Shown in pieces: positions 22,437 through 31,008 of a stretch of 64,000 nt of DNA. Position numbers and translations under genes: made by a program. The stretch spans positions 1,364,001 through 1,428,000 of the forward strand of contig NZ_FTRU01000008.1 in NCBI RefSeq assembly GCF_900148495.1, in the 5' to 3' direction. Source of the DNA: Negativibacillus massiliensis. Its GTDB lineage: Bacteria; Bacillota; Clostridia; Oscillospirales; Ruminococcaceae. The stretch's first letter is position 1. Every line of letters starts with the position of its first letter. The notes beneath the pieces are model-generated. The model ran no database searches and had not been told where the DNA came from. It saw only the letters and a list, made by a program, of their open reading frames with translations.

Positions 22437-24158
22437 CTATTCTGTACTCTTTTTCTTGATGACCTTCCGGTCAGAGCTCTTCTGGCTCAGGACCTCGACA
22501 CCCTCGTCTTCCTCTTCTTCCGGTTCTTCTTCCGGTTGTGTTGTTTCCGGCTGCTCAACTGCAACATACAGCAAAATGGTATCGCTGCTGTTTTTGCTCA
22601 GCTGTGTCCCTGCCGGAGGATCGGTGCGGAAAATCTGTCCTGGTTCCACCGAAGTGTTATTTCCCTGAACAACCATCCACTGTTTTCCCATCCCTGACAG
22701 GATCTGGATTGCCTCTTCCAGTGTCTTTCCGGAAAGCTCAGGAAGCGGTTCATTTTCCGGTCCCTTGCTGACATGCAGTGTTATCGTCGTTTTACGGCTG
22801 ATTGCAGTCGAGGAAGAAAGCGACTGGTCGCAGATGGTTCCCGCTGCAAAGTTATCGTTATATTCTTCCACCGTTTCAAAATAATACCACTGCTCATACT
22901 TGGTATTATTTAAAACATCGGAGGCTTTTTTCCCTACAAAATTTTCGACCTTATGAGACACTTCTTCCGGTTGTGTCTGTTCTTCCTGCGGAGTGTCATT
23001 CTGATCCTCTTCCCCTTCCAGGGAATAGTCCCGGGAAAGTGCTTCCCAGGTGCTGTTAAAATATCGATACATCTTTGGCACACCCACAACCAGAACCAGC
23101 AATGTCGCAGCCATCGTAATCAACAGGTAGACACTTCCTGCCTTTACACGGGAAGCCTTATCCTCTTCTGCCTGCGGCAGATGCACTGTGTTGTGGTTTG
23201 ATGTATCTTCCACCCGAAACACTGCTGTGTTAGAAGAGACTGTTTCCAGAAGCTTTTCTAAAAGGCCGTCCACACTTTCATAGCGGCGGGTTCGGTCCGG
23301 CTGCATTGCTGTTTCCAGAGCCTCAGAAACATTCTCCGGGATGTCTGCATCCAGCTCAATTGCAGGAGTCAAAGGTTCTTGCTTTTTCATTCCGGATGCA
23401 TCCAGCATGCTGCCCGCGTCCGGAGGAACCTTACCTGTCAGGACACGGTAGGTGACCGCAGCAATGGAATAAACGTCGGTCCAGCTTCCCTGCCAGCTTT
23501 CCAGATGATACTGTTCCGGAGCGGAGTAGCCTGAGAACAGCTCTGAATCCAGCTCTCCCTGTGCGGTACGGATCTCGGAAAGGGAAAAGCCGCTCAGATA
23601 CGGGTTCAAATTTTGATCCAGAAAGATATTCTGCGGGCTGAGTCCCTGATGGGTGATTCCTCTCTTATGAAGATGAGATAGAGCGTTATAAAGCGGCATC
23701 AGATAACGTTTTGCCCGGCACCAGCTTTCCTTTCCGCCCTGCTGCTGCAGATGTTCTTCCAGTGTTTGCAGCCCCAAATATTCGCTCACCACATAGACGG
23801 TGGCGTTCTGCTCAAAAATCTGGATGATCGGGATGAGGCATGGATTTTCCTTTTCTCCCGCCAGTGTCTGATACAAATCCATAAAGGAAGCCCGAAAATA
23901 TTTAAACTGCGTCTGGCAGTTTGGCAGCGGTTCAACGGTACAGCCGTCTTCGCACCGTCTTGCCATACGAAACGGAAAAAACTCCTGAATCCGAACTGTA
24001 TCCCCAATCACGCAATCCTGCGCCTGATAGGTGATACTCTGCCCGTTATGTGAAATTTCTTCAACGATACGATATTCCCCTACGCGGCTGCCTTTTGCAA
24101 GAGGAGCCCAATCCTGAGAACAGGAGACCTGCTGACTTATTTTGTTTTCTTTGTCCAA
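22437..24158 (-). CDS. PASTA-domain protein with a degenerate Ser/Thr kinase domain (pseudokinase)
   Basis: This 573-aa protein has a cytoplasmic kinase-fold domain (1-300), one membrane span (341-361) and two PASTA repeats outside (about 404-534). The kinase motifs are lost: the glycine loop reads SHNGQS, the VAIK-type Lys is Gln58 (VRIQEFFP), the HRD motif is HQG (170-172), and DFG has become GFS (within LSGFS, 188-192); the APE motif is kept. It should therefore be catalytically dead while able to sense peptidoglycan through PASTA. It is not next to a phosphatase or division genes, unlike classical prkC. The TTG at 24158 is preferred because the GTG at 24170 lies on the GGAGG. Confidence 0.88.
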   Translation of the reverse strand: MDKENKISQQVSCSQDWAPLAKGSRVGEYRIVEEISHNGQSITYQAQDCVIGDTVRIQEFFPFRMARRCEDGCTVEPLPNCQTQFKYFRASFMDLYQTLAGEKENPCLIPIIQIFEQNATVYVVSEYLGLQTLEEHLQQQGGKESWCRAKRYLMPLYNALSHLHKRGITHQGLSPQNIFLDQNLNPYLSGFSLSEIRTAQGELDSELFSGYSAPEQYHLESWQGSWTDVYSIAAVTYRVLTGKVPPDAGSMLDASGMKKQEPLTPAIELDADIPENVSEALETAMQPDRTRRYESVDGLLEKLLETVSSNTAVFRVEDTSNHNTVHLPQAEEDKASRVKAGSVYLLITMAATLLVLVVGVPKMYRYFNSTWEALSRDYSLEGEEDQNDTPQEEQTQPEEVSHKVENFVGKKASDVLNNTKYEQWYYFETVEEYNDNFAAGTICDQSLSSSTAISRKTTITLHVSKGPENEPLPELSGKTLEEAIQILSGMGKQWMVVQGNNTSVEPGQIFRTDPPAGTQLSKNSSDTILLYVAVEQPETTQPEEEPEEEEDEGVEVLSQKSSDRKVIKKKSTE

Positions 24159-24352
24159 TACTGTTCTCACCTCCAGACTCCTATTAATGTAGTATCACTA
24201 TAACAGCATTGCGTCCACTTGTCAAGTCATCCTTTAAAATTCCCGATGAAAAAGCGGATTTTTAAGTTTTCGCAAACAACTTTCCTCTTTTTAAAGCCCA
24301 TCATTGTGCACTTTTTAAAGCGAAATCCCTATTTGTAAATTTTTACTCAATA

Positions 24353-25246
24353 TTATTTTACTACTAATCTCTCCTCTTTGTAAAGATGGTCTTCCAGGCA
24401 GATTTTGCAAAGTGTCACCTTTTTTGCCTGTGTTGATTTCAGAACCGATTCCAAAATCAAAAGCTGACAAAACACCTTCTGTGGGAAAATACCGCTTGCC
24501 TGTTCTAAAACCGGCATCCAGTGCAGAGATGGATTTCGCAAAAAACGCAGGATACTGCCCAGCTGTTCCTGTTCTAACACTACACCCTCTTTGTTTTTGT
24601 CCATGCTGCCGGAAAGCAGCAAAACAAATCGATGCAGTCCATCCATTCCCGCTACCCTGATTTGAGATACTCCACCGCGATGCAGTGTCGGGATAGAAGA
24701 AAAAATATCCCTGATTTCTCTTCTTAATTCTTCTTCCTCCATTCTGTTTGGAATGATTCCGGAATATCTCTGGGCAACACTTCTCCATCCGATAGGAAAG
24801 CTTTGCTCTGTCCCTTCCTGTGCGTCCATCATAAAAATCTGTGTACTCAAATCCGAACTAAATACTCCAACGGTATCATCTTTTTGCGATGTTTGCATCA
24901 TACCAGACTTCGCTGCCTGTGCCTGACGAATTCCAGAAACAGTTTGTACTGGCATTCCCAGACTCTGTTCCAGTTCCCTTCTGAAATCATCCGGCTGATA
25001 TCGAAGCAGTCCATATCCCACACAAACTGTCTGATCGCACAGCAGCTTCTGTGATAATTCCATCATTTTGCCCGCTTCCATCAGCAGTTTCTCCCGATCA
25101 ACCTGATCACGTTTTCCCAAAAAGTCTTCCTGTGTTTCTTTTCGGTACAGGCAAAAAGACTTTCCCTCTCCATCCTGTTCCATCACCGACAGCACCATTT
25201 TGTCCGTATATATCCCAATTCTTGCTACTCTGGTTTCCTGTGTCAT
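24353..25246 (-). CDS. Degenerate Ppx/GppA-like (ASKHA fold) protein
   Basis: This 297-aa protein follows the order of Ppx/GppA exopolyphosphatases: an opening beta strand (RVARIGIYTDKMVLSVME), GMPVQTVSGIRQAQ where they have ISGxEEA, VGVFSSDLSTQIF where they have DxGGGSTE, and SFPIGWRSVA where they have lPlG. The phosphate-binding glycines and acidic residues are largely replaced, so I infer loss of catalysis, with the fold call made from these weak matches. It lies 194 bp upstream of the PASTA pseudokinase in the same direction. AGGAGG precedes the ATG. Confidence 0.6.
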   Translation of the reverse strand: MTQETRVARIGIYTDKMVLSVMEQDGEGKSFCLYRKETQEDFLGKRDQVDREKLLMEAGKMMELSQKLLCDQTVCVGYGLLRYQPDDFRRELEQSLGMPVQTVSGIRQAQAAKSGMMQTSQKDDTVGVFSSDLSTQIFMMDAQEGTEQSFPIGWRSVAQRYSGIIPNRMEEEELRREIRDIFSSIPTLHRGGVSQIRVAGMDGLHRFVLLLSGSMDKNKEGVVLEQEQLGSILRFLRNPSLHWMPVLEQASGIFPQKVFCQLLILESVLKSTQAKKVTLCKICLEDHLYKEERLVVK

Positions 25247-25413
25247 GTCATTTCCTCCTGATTCATCAATTCATTCCTAGTCTTTCCAGCCTGCCGCATT
25301 TTAATCAAAATGTGTCCTCTTTCCTGTTTTCAATCCTTTCTTCCTGTGGTATCATTTTAATACAGGACGATTTCTGATCCCAAACGGATTATCGATAAAG
25401 GAGCGAATGAAAG

Positions 25414-27153
25414 ATGAAGGTCCTTTTGACCGCACTCAATTCCAAATATATCCACACGAACCTTGCTGTGCGCTATCTGCATGAATTTTCGCTACAGCGC
25501 GGCTATCCCTGCCAGATCTGCGAATACACCATCAACCAGCATCTGCCCGACATCCTCGACGAAATTTATCGCCAGTCTCCGGATGTTCTGATGCTTTCCT
25601 GTTACATCTGGAACATCGAGATGATGCTCGACCTTGCGGAAGAGTACCGTCGTATCTGCCCTGATGTTACCATCATTGCCGGCGGACCGGAAGTCAGCTA
25701 TCAAAGCCAGCAGATCTTAGAAGAAAATCCGGCACTCGACGGCATTCTGCGCGGAGAAGGGGAACAGTCCTTTTTGGAATTCCAACAATACCTTGCAAAA
25801 GAACGCCCGATCGAGGAGGTATCCTCTCTGGTGTGGCGGGATGAATCCGGCACCATCCACACAAACCCGGAAGCACAGCTGCTTGACATGGCATTGCTTC
25901 CTTTCCCTTATCCGGATTTGGAGTCTCTGTCCGACAAGATTCTTTACTTTGAATCTATCCGCGGCTGTCCGTTCCGCTGCAGTTACTGTCTCTCCTCGGT
26001 TGCCGGAAGGGTTCGCTACATGCCGCTTCCGATGGTATTCGAGCGGCTGCAAAAGTTTCTGGATACAAGGGTACGTCAGGTCAAATTTGTAGACCGAACC
26101 TTTAACTGTTCCAAAGAATATTCCATGGCAATCTGGAAGTATCTTTCTGAACATGACAACGGCATCACCAACTTCCATTTTGAACTGACTGCTCACCTGA
26201 TTGACGACGAGATGATCGAATTTCTCAAGACGGTTCGCCGCGGATTGTTCCAGTTTGAAATTGGCGTACAGTCGACTAATCCAGACACCATTCGGGAAAT
26301 CCGCCGCACCACCGACACCGAGCGCCTGCTCTCAGTCTGCCGCAAGCTGGATGAAGCCAAAAATATCCATCTGCATCTGGACTTGATTGCTGGTCTTCCA
26401 TACGAAAACCTGGAAAGCTTTGGCAACAGCTTTGATACTGTCATGCAGATTCGCCCACAGCAGATGCAGCTGGGCTTTTTAAAGGTGCTCAAAGGTTCCT
26501 ATATGGCACAGGCTGCCGGAGAATATGGCCTTGTATACAGCAAAAAGGCGCCTTTTCAGGTCATCCGAACCAACTGGATTTCCTATGATGATCTGATGCT
26601 GCTTAAAGATATGGAAACGGTTGTGGAGGACTACTACAACAGCGGGCTGTTCTCCCATCAGATCGGCTGGATGCTCGACCAGGAGCAGTCTGTTTTCTCC
26701 TTTTTCCTCAATTTTGGAAAATGGAAGGTTGCAAATGGTCTGCGTCTGATTCCACAAAGCTTTGAGGATCGCTGCACTACCTTAAAAAACTACTATCTTT
26801 CCTGCCATCCGGACAGAGCTTCCCAGCTTCCTCTGCTGCACGACCTGTGCCTGTTTGACCTGTGTCTGCACACCAAACCGAAGAAACTGCCTGATTGGGT
26901 ATCCACCGAGCAAAATCTTGTATATAAGGATCAGATTCGCGATTTTTACCGCAATGAATCCTTGATGGCACAGCTTTTCCCTGCCCGCCAAAACCATGAC
27001 TCCAAGCAGCTGGCAAAAGAATCCCACCTCCAGATTCTTTCGTTTGACCCGATCACCTTACAAAATCGACCAATTGCGTTTCTTTTCGATTACTCCCAGC
27101 GTGACCTTCTGGGCAATGCCCGCTTTTTGGATGTAAGTTCTTACATTTTCTAA
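25414..27153 (+). CDS. Cobalamin-binding-domain radical SAM protein
   Basis: This 579-aa protein has an N-terminal B12-binding Rossmann domain (VLLTALNSKYIHTN, IIAGGPEVSY, GEGEQSFLEF; residues 1-135), a radical SAM domain with the CX3CX2C motif in ESIRGCPFRCSYCLSS (about 190), and a C-terminal extension of the DUF4080 type. Class B radical SAM enzymes of this kind usually methylate or rearrange small molecules, or modify nucleic acids; the substrate is unknown. GGAG precedes the ATG. It is likely monocistronic. Confidence 0.88.
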   Translation: MKVLLTALNSKYIHTNLAVRYLHEFSLQRGYPCQICEYTINQHLPDILDEIYRQSPDVLMLSCYIWNIEMMLDLAEEYRRICPDVTIIAGGPEVSYQSQQILEENPALDGILRGEGEQSFLEFQQYLAKERPIEEVSSLVWRDESGTIHTNPEAQLLDMALLPFPYPDLESLSDKILYFESIRGCPFRCSYCLSSVAGRVRYMPLPMVFERLQKFLDTRVRQVKFVDRTFNCSKEYSMAIWKYLSEHDNGITNFHFELTAHLIDDEMIEFLKTVRRGLFQFEIGVQSTNPDTIREIRRTTDTERLLSVCRKLDEAKNIHLHLDLIAGLPYENLESFGNSFDTVMQIRPQQMQLGFLKVLKGSYMAQAAGEYGLVYSKKAPFQVIRTNWISYDDLMLLKDMETVVEDYYNSGLFSHQIGWMLDQEQSVFSFFLNFGKWKVANGLRLIPQSFEDRCTTLKNYYLSCHPDRASQLPLLHDLCLFDLCLHTKPKKLPDWVSTEQNLVYKDQIRDFYRNESLMAQLFPARQNHDSKQLAKESHLQILSFDPITLQNRPIAFLFDYSQRDLLGNARFLDVSSYIF

Positions 27154-27448
27154 AAATAAATTCGTAGAAACTGTTTGTATTTTTATGAAAAATATGGTAT
27201 TATTGTTGTGAATCCAATTCTTATTCCCAGCAGATTTAACGATGCTTAACTGCATCTTGCTTGAAATATCACACAAAACCCAGCATAATACCAAAGGAGA
27301 ACACAGAAATCCTGATGGGGATTTTGCGCGATCTTCTATTGATTTTTTCAATAGACAACGTGGAATCTATTTAAAAAACATGTTACAATACCATTGATAA
27401 GTGGTTATTGTTTTGTATGAATTGTTATGACTTAGGAGGAACGCAACC

Positions 27449-28717
27449 GTGAACAGTACCGGTTTTTCCAAAGGCGATATCTTGGTTCCTGATGTAGAGG
27501 ACTTCACCGCTTGGAGTGTCATTGCCTGCGACCAGTATACTTCTCAGCCGCAGTATTGGCATGAGGTAGAAACTCTTGTCAAAACAAAACCCTCTACCCT
27601 GAATATGATTGTGCCTGAAATTAATCTCAACAGCGAAGATCTCGATCAGCACATTGCAGCTGTCAATCGTGCAATGCGCACCTATCTGCGCCGGCATATT
27701 TTCCACGAGGTCCACGACTATATCTATACCCGCCGTACCTTGAGCAACGGCAAGGTTCGTCATGGTCTGATTGGTGTGGTCGATCTGGAACAGTATGAAT
27801 TTCATCCTGGTTCCAAAACCACCGTACGCGCTACCGAAGGTGTCATTCACAACCGTATCGAGCCAAGGCTGACCATCCGGGAAGTTGCCCCTCTGGAAGT
27901 CTCACACAGCATGTTGCTGATTGATGACCGTCAAAATACTGTCTTTTCCTTCCTGGAGCAGGAGCTGGATCAGATGCAGCCGCTTTATTCCTTCCAGCTG
28001 ATGAAGGACAGCGGCAACATCAGCGGCTATCTGGTAACTCCGGAGCAGTCTGAGCGCATCGATCAGGCACTGACTGCTTTGGCTTCGATGGAAGAGATGG
28101 AGAAAAAGTACGGCATTACCGACAAAGGCATCTTTGTTTATGCAGTGGGCGACGGCAACAACTCGCTTGCTACCGCAAAACTGCACTATGATAATCTCAA
28201 ACGCACCCTGTCCGAGCAGAAGCTGCAAAATCATCCTGCCCGCTACACACTGGCAGAAATCGTCAACATCCATGACGATTCCTTTGATTTTGAGCCGATC
28301 AACCGTGTCGTGTTCGGTGTGGACACCCTCAATTTTCTCCAGCATCTGGGAAGGGTTCACAACATCTCCTTCACTCCACAGGAGGGACAGCAATACTTTG
28401 ATTGCGTAATCGGGGAAGAAACCCGCCGCATCTGGATTGCGGACCCATCCTCCAACGTGGTGACCGGAACGGTACAGAACTTCATCGACCACTATATTCA
28501 GGAGTTTTCCGGCAAGGTCGATTATGTCCACGGCGAAAACATCGTTCGCCAGCTGGCAGCTCAGGTGGACAATGTGGGCATCCTGTTCCCATCCATTCCA
28601 AAGGAATCGCTGTTTGAGACCATCCTCATCGATGGCATCCTGCCGCGCAAGACCTTCTCGATGGGTCAGGCAATGGACAAACGCTTCTATCTGGAATGTA
28701 GAAAAATTAAACCATAA
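27449..28717 (+). CDS. DUF1015-family protein
   Basis: This 422-aa protein is of the DUF1015 family: opening VPDVEDFTAWSVIACDQYTSQ, mid blocks YTRRTLSNGKVRHGLIGVVDLE and YAVGDGNNSLATAK, and NIHDDSFDFEPINRVVFG. The family is widespread in bacteria and lacks a settled function. The start is GTG 27449, 9 nt after AGGAGG. The 295 bp upstream holds a plausible promoter (TACAAT near 27384) and one weak 19-codon frame that I do not count. A terminator follows at 28724. Confidence 0.85.
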   Translation: MNSTGFSKGDILVPDVEDFTAWSVIACDQYTSQPQYWHEVETLVKTKPSTLNMIVPEINLNSEDLDQHIAAVNRAMRTYLRRHIFHEVHDYIYTRRTLSNGKVRHGLIGVVDLEQYEFHPGSKTTVRATEGVIHNRIEPRLTIREVAPLEVSHSMLLIDDRQNTVFSFLEQELDQMQPLYSFQLMKDSGNISGYLVTPEQSERIDQALTALASMEEMEKKYGITDKGIFVYAVGDGNNSLATAKLHYDNLKRTLSEQKLQNHPARYTLAEIVNIHDDSFDFEPINRVVFGVDTLNFLQHLGRVHNISFTPQEGQQYFDCVIGEETRRIWIADPSSNVVTGTVQNFIDHYIQEFSGKVDYVHGENIVRQLAAQVDNVGILFPSIPKESLFETILIDGILPRKTFSMGQAMDKRFYLECRKIKP

Positions 28718-28723
28718 AAAGAC

Positions 28724-28751
28724 GCGCATCGGTTTTCCGGTGCGCTTTTTT
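28724..28751 (+). terminator. Terminator of the DUF1015 gene
   Basis: The stem GCGCATCGG/CCGGTGCGC (one wobble pair) is followed by TTTTTT. Confidence 0.88.
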
Positions 28752-28867
28752 CATACAGAAATTTCTATTCAGATTATCAATAGGAGGAGCGACTGCGGCT
28801 TCTTGTTATCTTTGCCCATTCGTGATAAAATAAAAACAATCAGAGAAGTAAAAAAGGAGGTTTCTGT

Positions 28868-29737
28868 ATGGAATATGAAGGTCAAATTTGCCGTCCGCCA
28901 ATGGAAAAATCGTCATTTATGCTCCCCGTTGCGGTAGGATGTTCCTATAATCGATGCACATTCTGCACCCTGTTTAAACATTTGAGCTATCGACAGCTGC
29001 CGCTGGAGCAGGTCGAAGCCGAAATCAAGCGTGTTCATCAAGCCGGTGGAAATCCTAAACAGATATTCCTCGGAGATGGCAACGCATTCGGCCTCGAAAC
29101 CTCTCACCTTTTATCCATCCTCTCGCTGATTCACCGCTATTTTCCGGGCTGCGAGATGGTCAACATGGATGCCACTGTCACCAACATCCACAACAAGTCG
29201 GACGAAGAATTAAAGCTATTATACCGTGAAGGCGTTCGCCGGCTATACTTAGGTATCGAAAGCGGCTTAGACGATGTTCTTGCCTCTACCAAAAAGGACC
29301 ACACGCTGGAACAGGCATACCGGGAAATTGAGCGAATGCAGAATGCGGGGCTTATTTTCAACGCGCACATCATGACCGGCATTGCCGGAAAAGGCCGCGG
29401 TATCGAGAACGCGGAAAAGACCGCAGAATTTTTTAACCGAACCCATCCGGAGCGAATCACAAACTTTTCGTTATTCTTACACAAGCGTGCTCCTCTATAC
29501 AAAGATTTTGAAGCGGGACGCTTTACCCCGGCAAGCGAGGTTGACAATCTGATTGAAGACCGTCATCTAATCGAGTTACTGGATGTACCGGGACTTATTT
29601 ATGATGGTTTCCACGATTTTCTAGAGCTTCGCATCCGCGGAACCCTACCGGATGACAAAGAAAAAATGCTTACCCGAATTGACCAGAAGTTGAAAGAAGA
29701 GGAAGGTCAGCCAGAAAAATTTGCAATTGTTTCCTAA
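28868..29737 (+). CDS. Radical SAM protein with CX4CX2C cluster motif
   Basis: This 289-aa protein has the iron-sulfur motif GCSYNRCTFC (Cys25, Cys30, Cys33), spaced CX4CX2C, not the canonical CX3CX2C, followed by FLGDGNAFGL, RLYLGIESG and IMTGIAGKGRG, as in a common clostridial radical SAM group. No substrate is known. AAAGGAGG lies before the ATG at 28868, and a terminator follows. It does not form an operon with the DUF1015 gene, since a terminator intervenes. Confidence 0.85.
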   Translation: MEYEGQICRPPMEKSSFMLPVAVGCSYNRCTFCTLFKHLSYRQLPLEQVEAEIKRVHQAGGNPKQIFLGDGNAFGLETSHLLSILSLIHRYFPGCEMVNMDATVTNIHNKSDEELKLLYREGVRRLYLGIESGLDDVLASTKKDHTLEQAYREIERMQNAGLIFNAHIMTGIAGKGRGIENAEKTAEFFNRTHPERITNFSLFLHKRAPLYKDFEAGRFTPASEVDNLIEDRHLIELLDVPGLIYDGFHDFLELRIRGTLPDDKEKMLTRIDQKLKEEEGQPEKFAIVS

Positions 29738-29739
29738 CG

Positions 29740-29774
29740 TAAAAAGGTGAGTGCCAAAAGCACCCACCTTTTTT
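29740..29774 (+). terminator. Terminator of the radical SAM gene
   Basis: The stem AAAAAGGTG-GTGC / GCAC-CACCTTTTT is flanked by A and T runs and probably works for both converging genes. Confidence 0.85.
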
Positions 29775-29777
29775 ATT

Positions 29778-30023
29778 TCAGCTAACGAAGAAGGTTTGAT
29801 TTTCGTTTTCGGAGCAGCACTGCGAGACGAAGTCCATCATTTCCTCCGGTGTCGGGATTTGTCCCTTACAGGGAACCTGTTTTTGGAACCATTTAGTTTC
29901 TTCATCCTTTGGGTTTTCATACGCCTGGCGGATTGCCTGTGCCATATCTTCCCTCACCTGTTGAGGGGTCACACCATTTTGTTTTGCCAATTTTTCATAG
30001 ATTGCCTGATAGTCGATTTTCAT
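29778..30023 (-). CDS. Small conserved-type cytoplasmic protein (81 aa)
   Basis: This 81-aa protein opens MKIDYQAIYEKLAKQNGVTP, has a helical helix-turn-helix-like first half (QQVREDMAQAIRQAYENP) and a second half with IPTPEEMMDFVSQCC. Proteins of this plan occur widely in Clostridia, but I cannot name the family. GAGG lies about 9-10 nt upstream. It is divergent from the small XRE gene at 30192. Confidence 0.7.
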   Translation of the reverse strand: MKIDYQAIYEKLAKQNGVTPQQVREDMAQAIRQAYENPKDEETKWFQKQVPCKGQIPTPEEMMDFVSQCCSENENQTFFVS

Positions 30024-30191
30024 GCTCTTTTTCCTCTCTTTTATCTAACATTTTCTGATTCCTATTATAAACTCTAACATCTGAAAAATAGACGATTAAA
30101 TTCTCTATTTTCATAAAAACTAATATTATAATCGTCTGTTTTTTCTTCTGATGAGGTTTATTATATTTATTAGAAATTTACGTAACAGGGA

Positions 30192-30506
30192 GTGGCAGAC
30201 ATCGACGAGCGATTTATTGGCGACAGAATAACTCAACTTCGTGAGTTAAAAAATATCTCTGAAAGAAAAATGAGTTTAGATTTAGGACACAGTGCCAGTT
30301 ACATTCATAGCATTGCTTGTGGAAAAGCACTTCCTTCTATGAGCGAGTTTTTATATATATGTGAATATCTCGGTGTTACTCCTCAAGAATTTTTTGACGA
30401 AGATTGTGAAAATACTACACCACAGCAAAAAGCAATTAATTATATTCGTTGTATGTATGATGAAGATGCCAGCCTTTTTTTAAAACTATTCGAACGTATG
30501 AAATAA
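30192..30506 (+). CDS. Small XRE-type helix-turn-helix regulator
   Basis: This 104-aa regulator has an HTH at about residues 10-60 (ITQLRELKNISERKMSLDLGHSASYIHSIACGKALPSMSEFLYICEYLGVTPQEFF, read in parts). The coding sequence is visibly more AT-rich than its neighbours, which suggests transfer. The GTG at 30192 is the only plausible start, since an in-frame TAA lies 9 bp upstream, and its ribosome binding site is weak. No target operator is evident. Confidence 0.78.
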   Translation: MADIDERFIGDRITQLRELKNISERKMSLDLGHSASYIHSIACGKALPSMSEFLYICEYLGVTPQEFFDEDCENTTPQQKAINYIRCMYDEDASLFLKLFERMK

Positions 30507-30540
30507 GAGCTTCCGAATAAAAACGGAAGCTCTTTCTTTT
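30506..30540 (+). terminator. Terminator of the small XRE gene
   Basis: The stem AGAGCTTCCG/CGGAAGCTCT is followed by TTCTTTTT and overlaps the stop region. Confidence 0.9.
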
Positions 30541-30590
30541 TGCTTTTTACTTTCTGCCTCAAACCTAATTTCTGAAAGCTTTTTTATTTT

Positions 30591-30979
30591 GTGGAGCTAC
30601 GCGCTCCACACCGCGGTAACTTTCTTATGTGAAGAAAGTTACCAAAGACACACAAGGAACCTCTTGGTTCCTTGACCTCCGACAGAAAGGGGGCATTGCC
30701 CCCTCTCGACTCCCCCAGTGATACATCAAAGCTTTGTGATAAACGGAGGGGGAACGTCACGAAGTAACTGTGGGGGAAACTTCCCCCCGAGGTGATTTCA
30801 AAGAGGACACTTCCTCTTTGATACGTCTTTGCATCCTTTCTTCGTAAAAAGAAAGGATGTGCGGGCGTGGGGTGCATAACCCCACATAACAAACTACCCT
30901 CTTTTGTGGGTTTGTGCCGCCCACACGGTCACATTCCCCCTTTGTAAAAAAAGGGTCTGGAACCTCTGTTCCAAACCCG
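30591..30979. repeat. Non-coding array of consecutive hairpins
   Basis: About 390 bp contain at least ten successive stem-loops and no supported gene. Perfect stems include 30591-30597/30603-30609, 30615-30626/30632-30643 (12 bp), 30654-30661/30666-30673, 30688-30694/30698-30704, 30772-30778/30781-30787, 30799-30807/30812-30820, 30832-30842/30849-30859 (11 bp), 30867-30873/30879-30885 and 30906-30910/30920-30924, with a near-perfect one at 30953-30979. The block is G- and C-run rich, unlike its AT-rich flanks. It resembles hairpin-rich dispersed intergenic elements of gut Clostridia; no other copy occurs in this window. It could be structured RNA or DNA. Confidence 0.7.
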
Positions 30980-31008
30980 TTTTGATATAGGGATACTTCC
31001 CCGCAATA

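Noticed and set aside
27314-27373. 19-codon frame before the DUF1015 gene as a leader peptide
   Set aside because: The ribosome binding site is about 15 nt away and no attenuation structure was found.
30591-30979. Hairpin array as a CRISPR or tandem repeat
   Set aside because: The stems differ in sequence and length and have no constant repeat unit or equal spacers.
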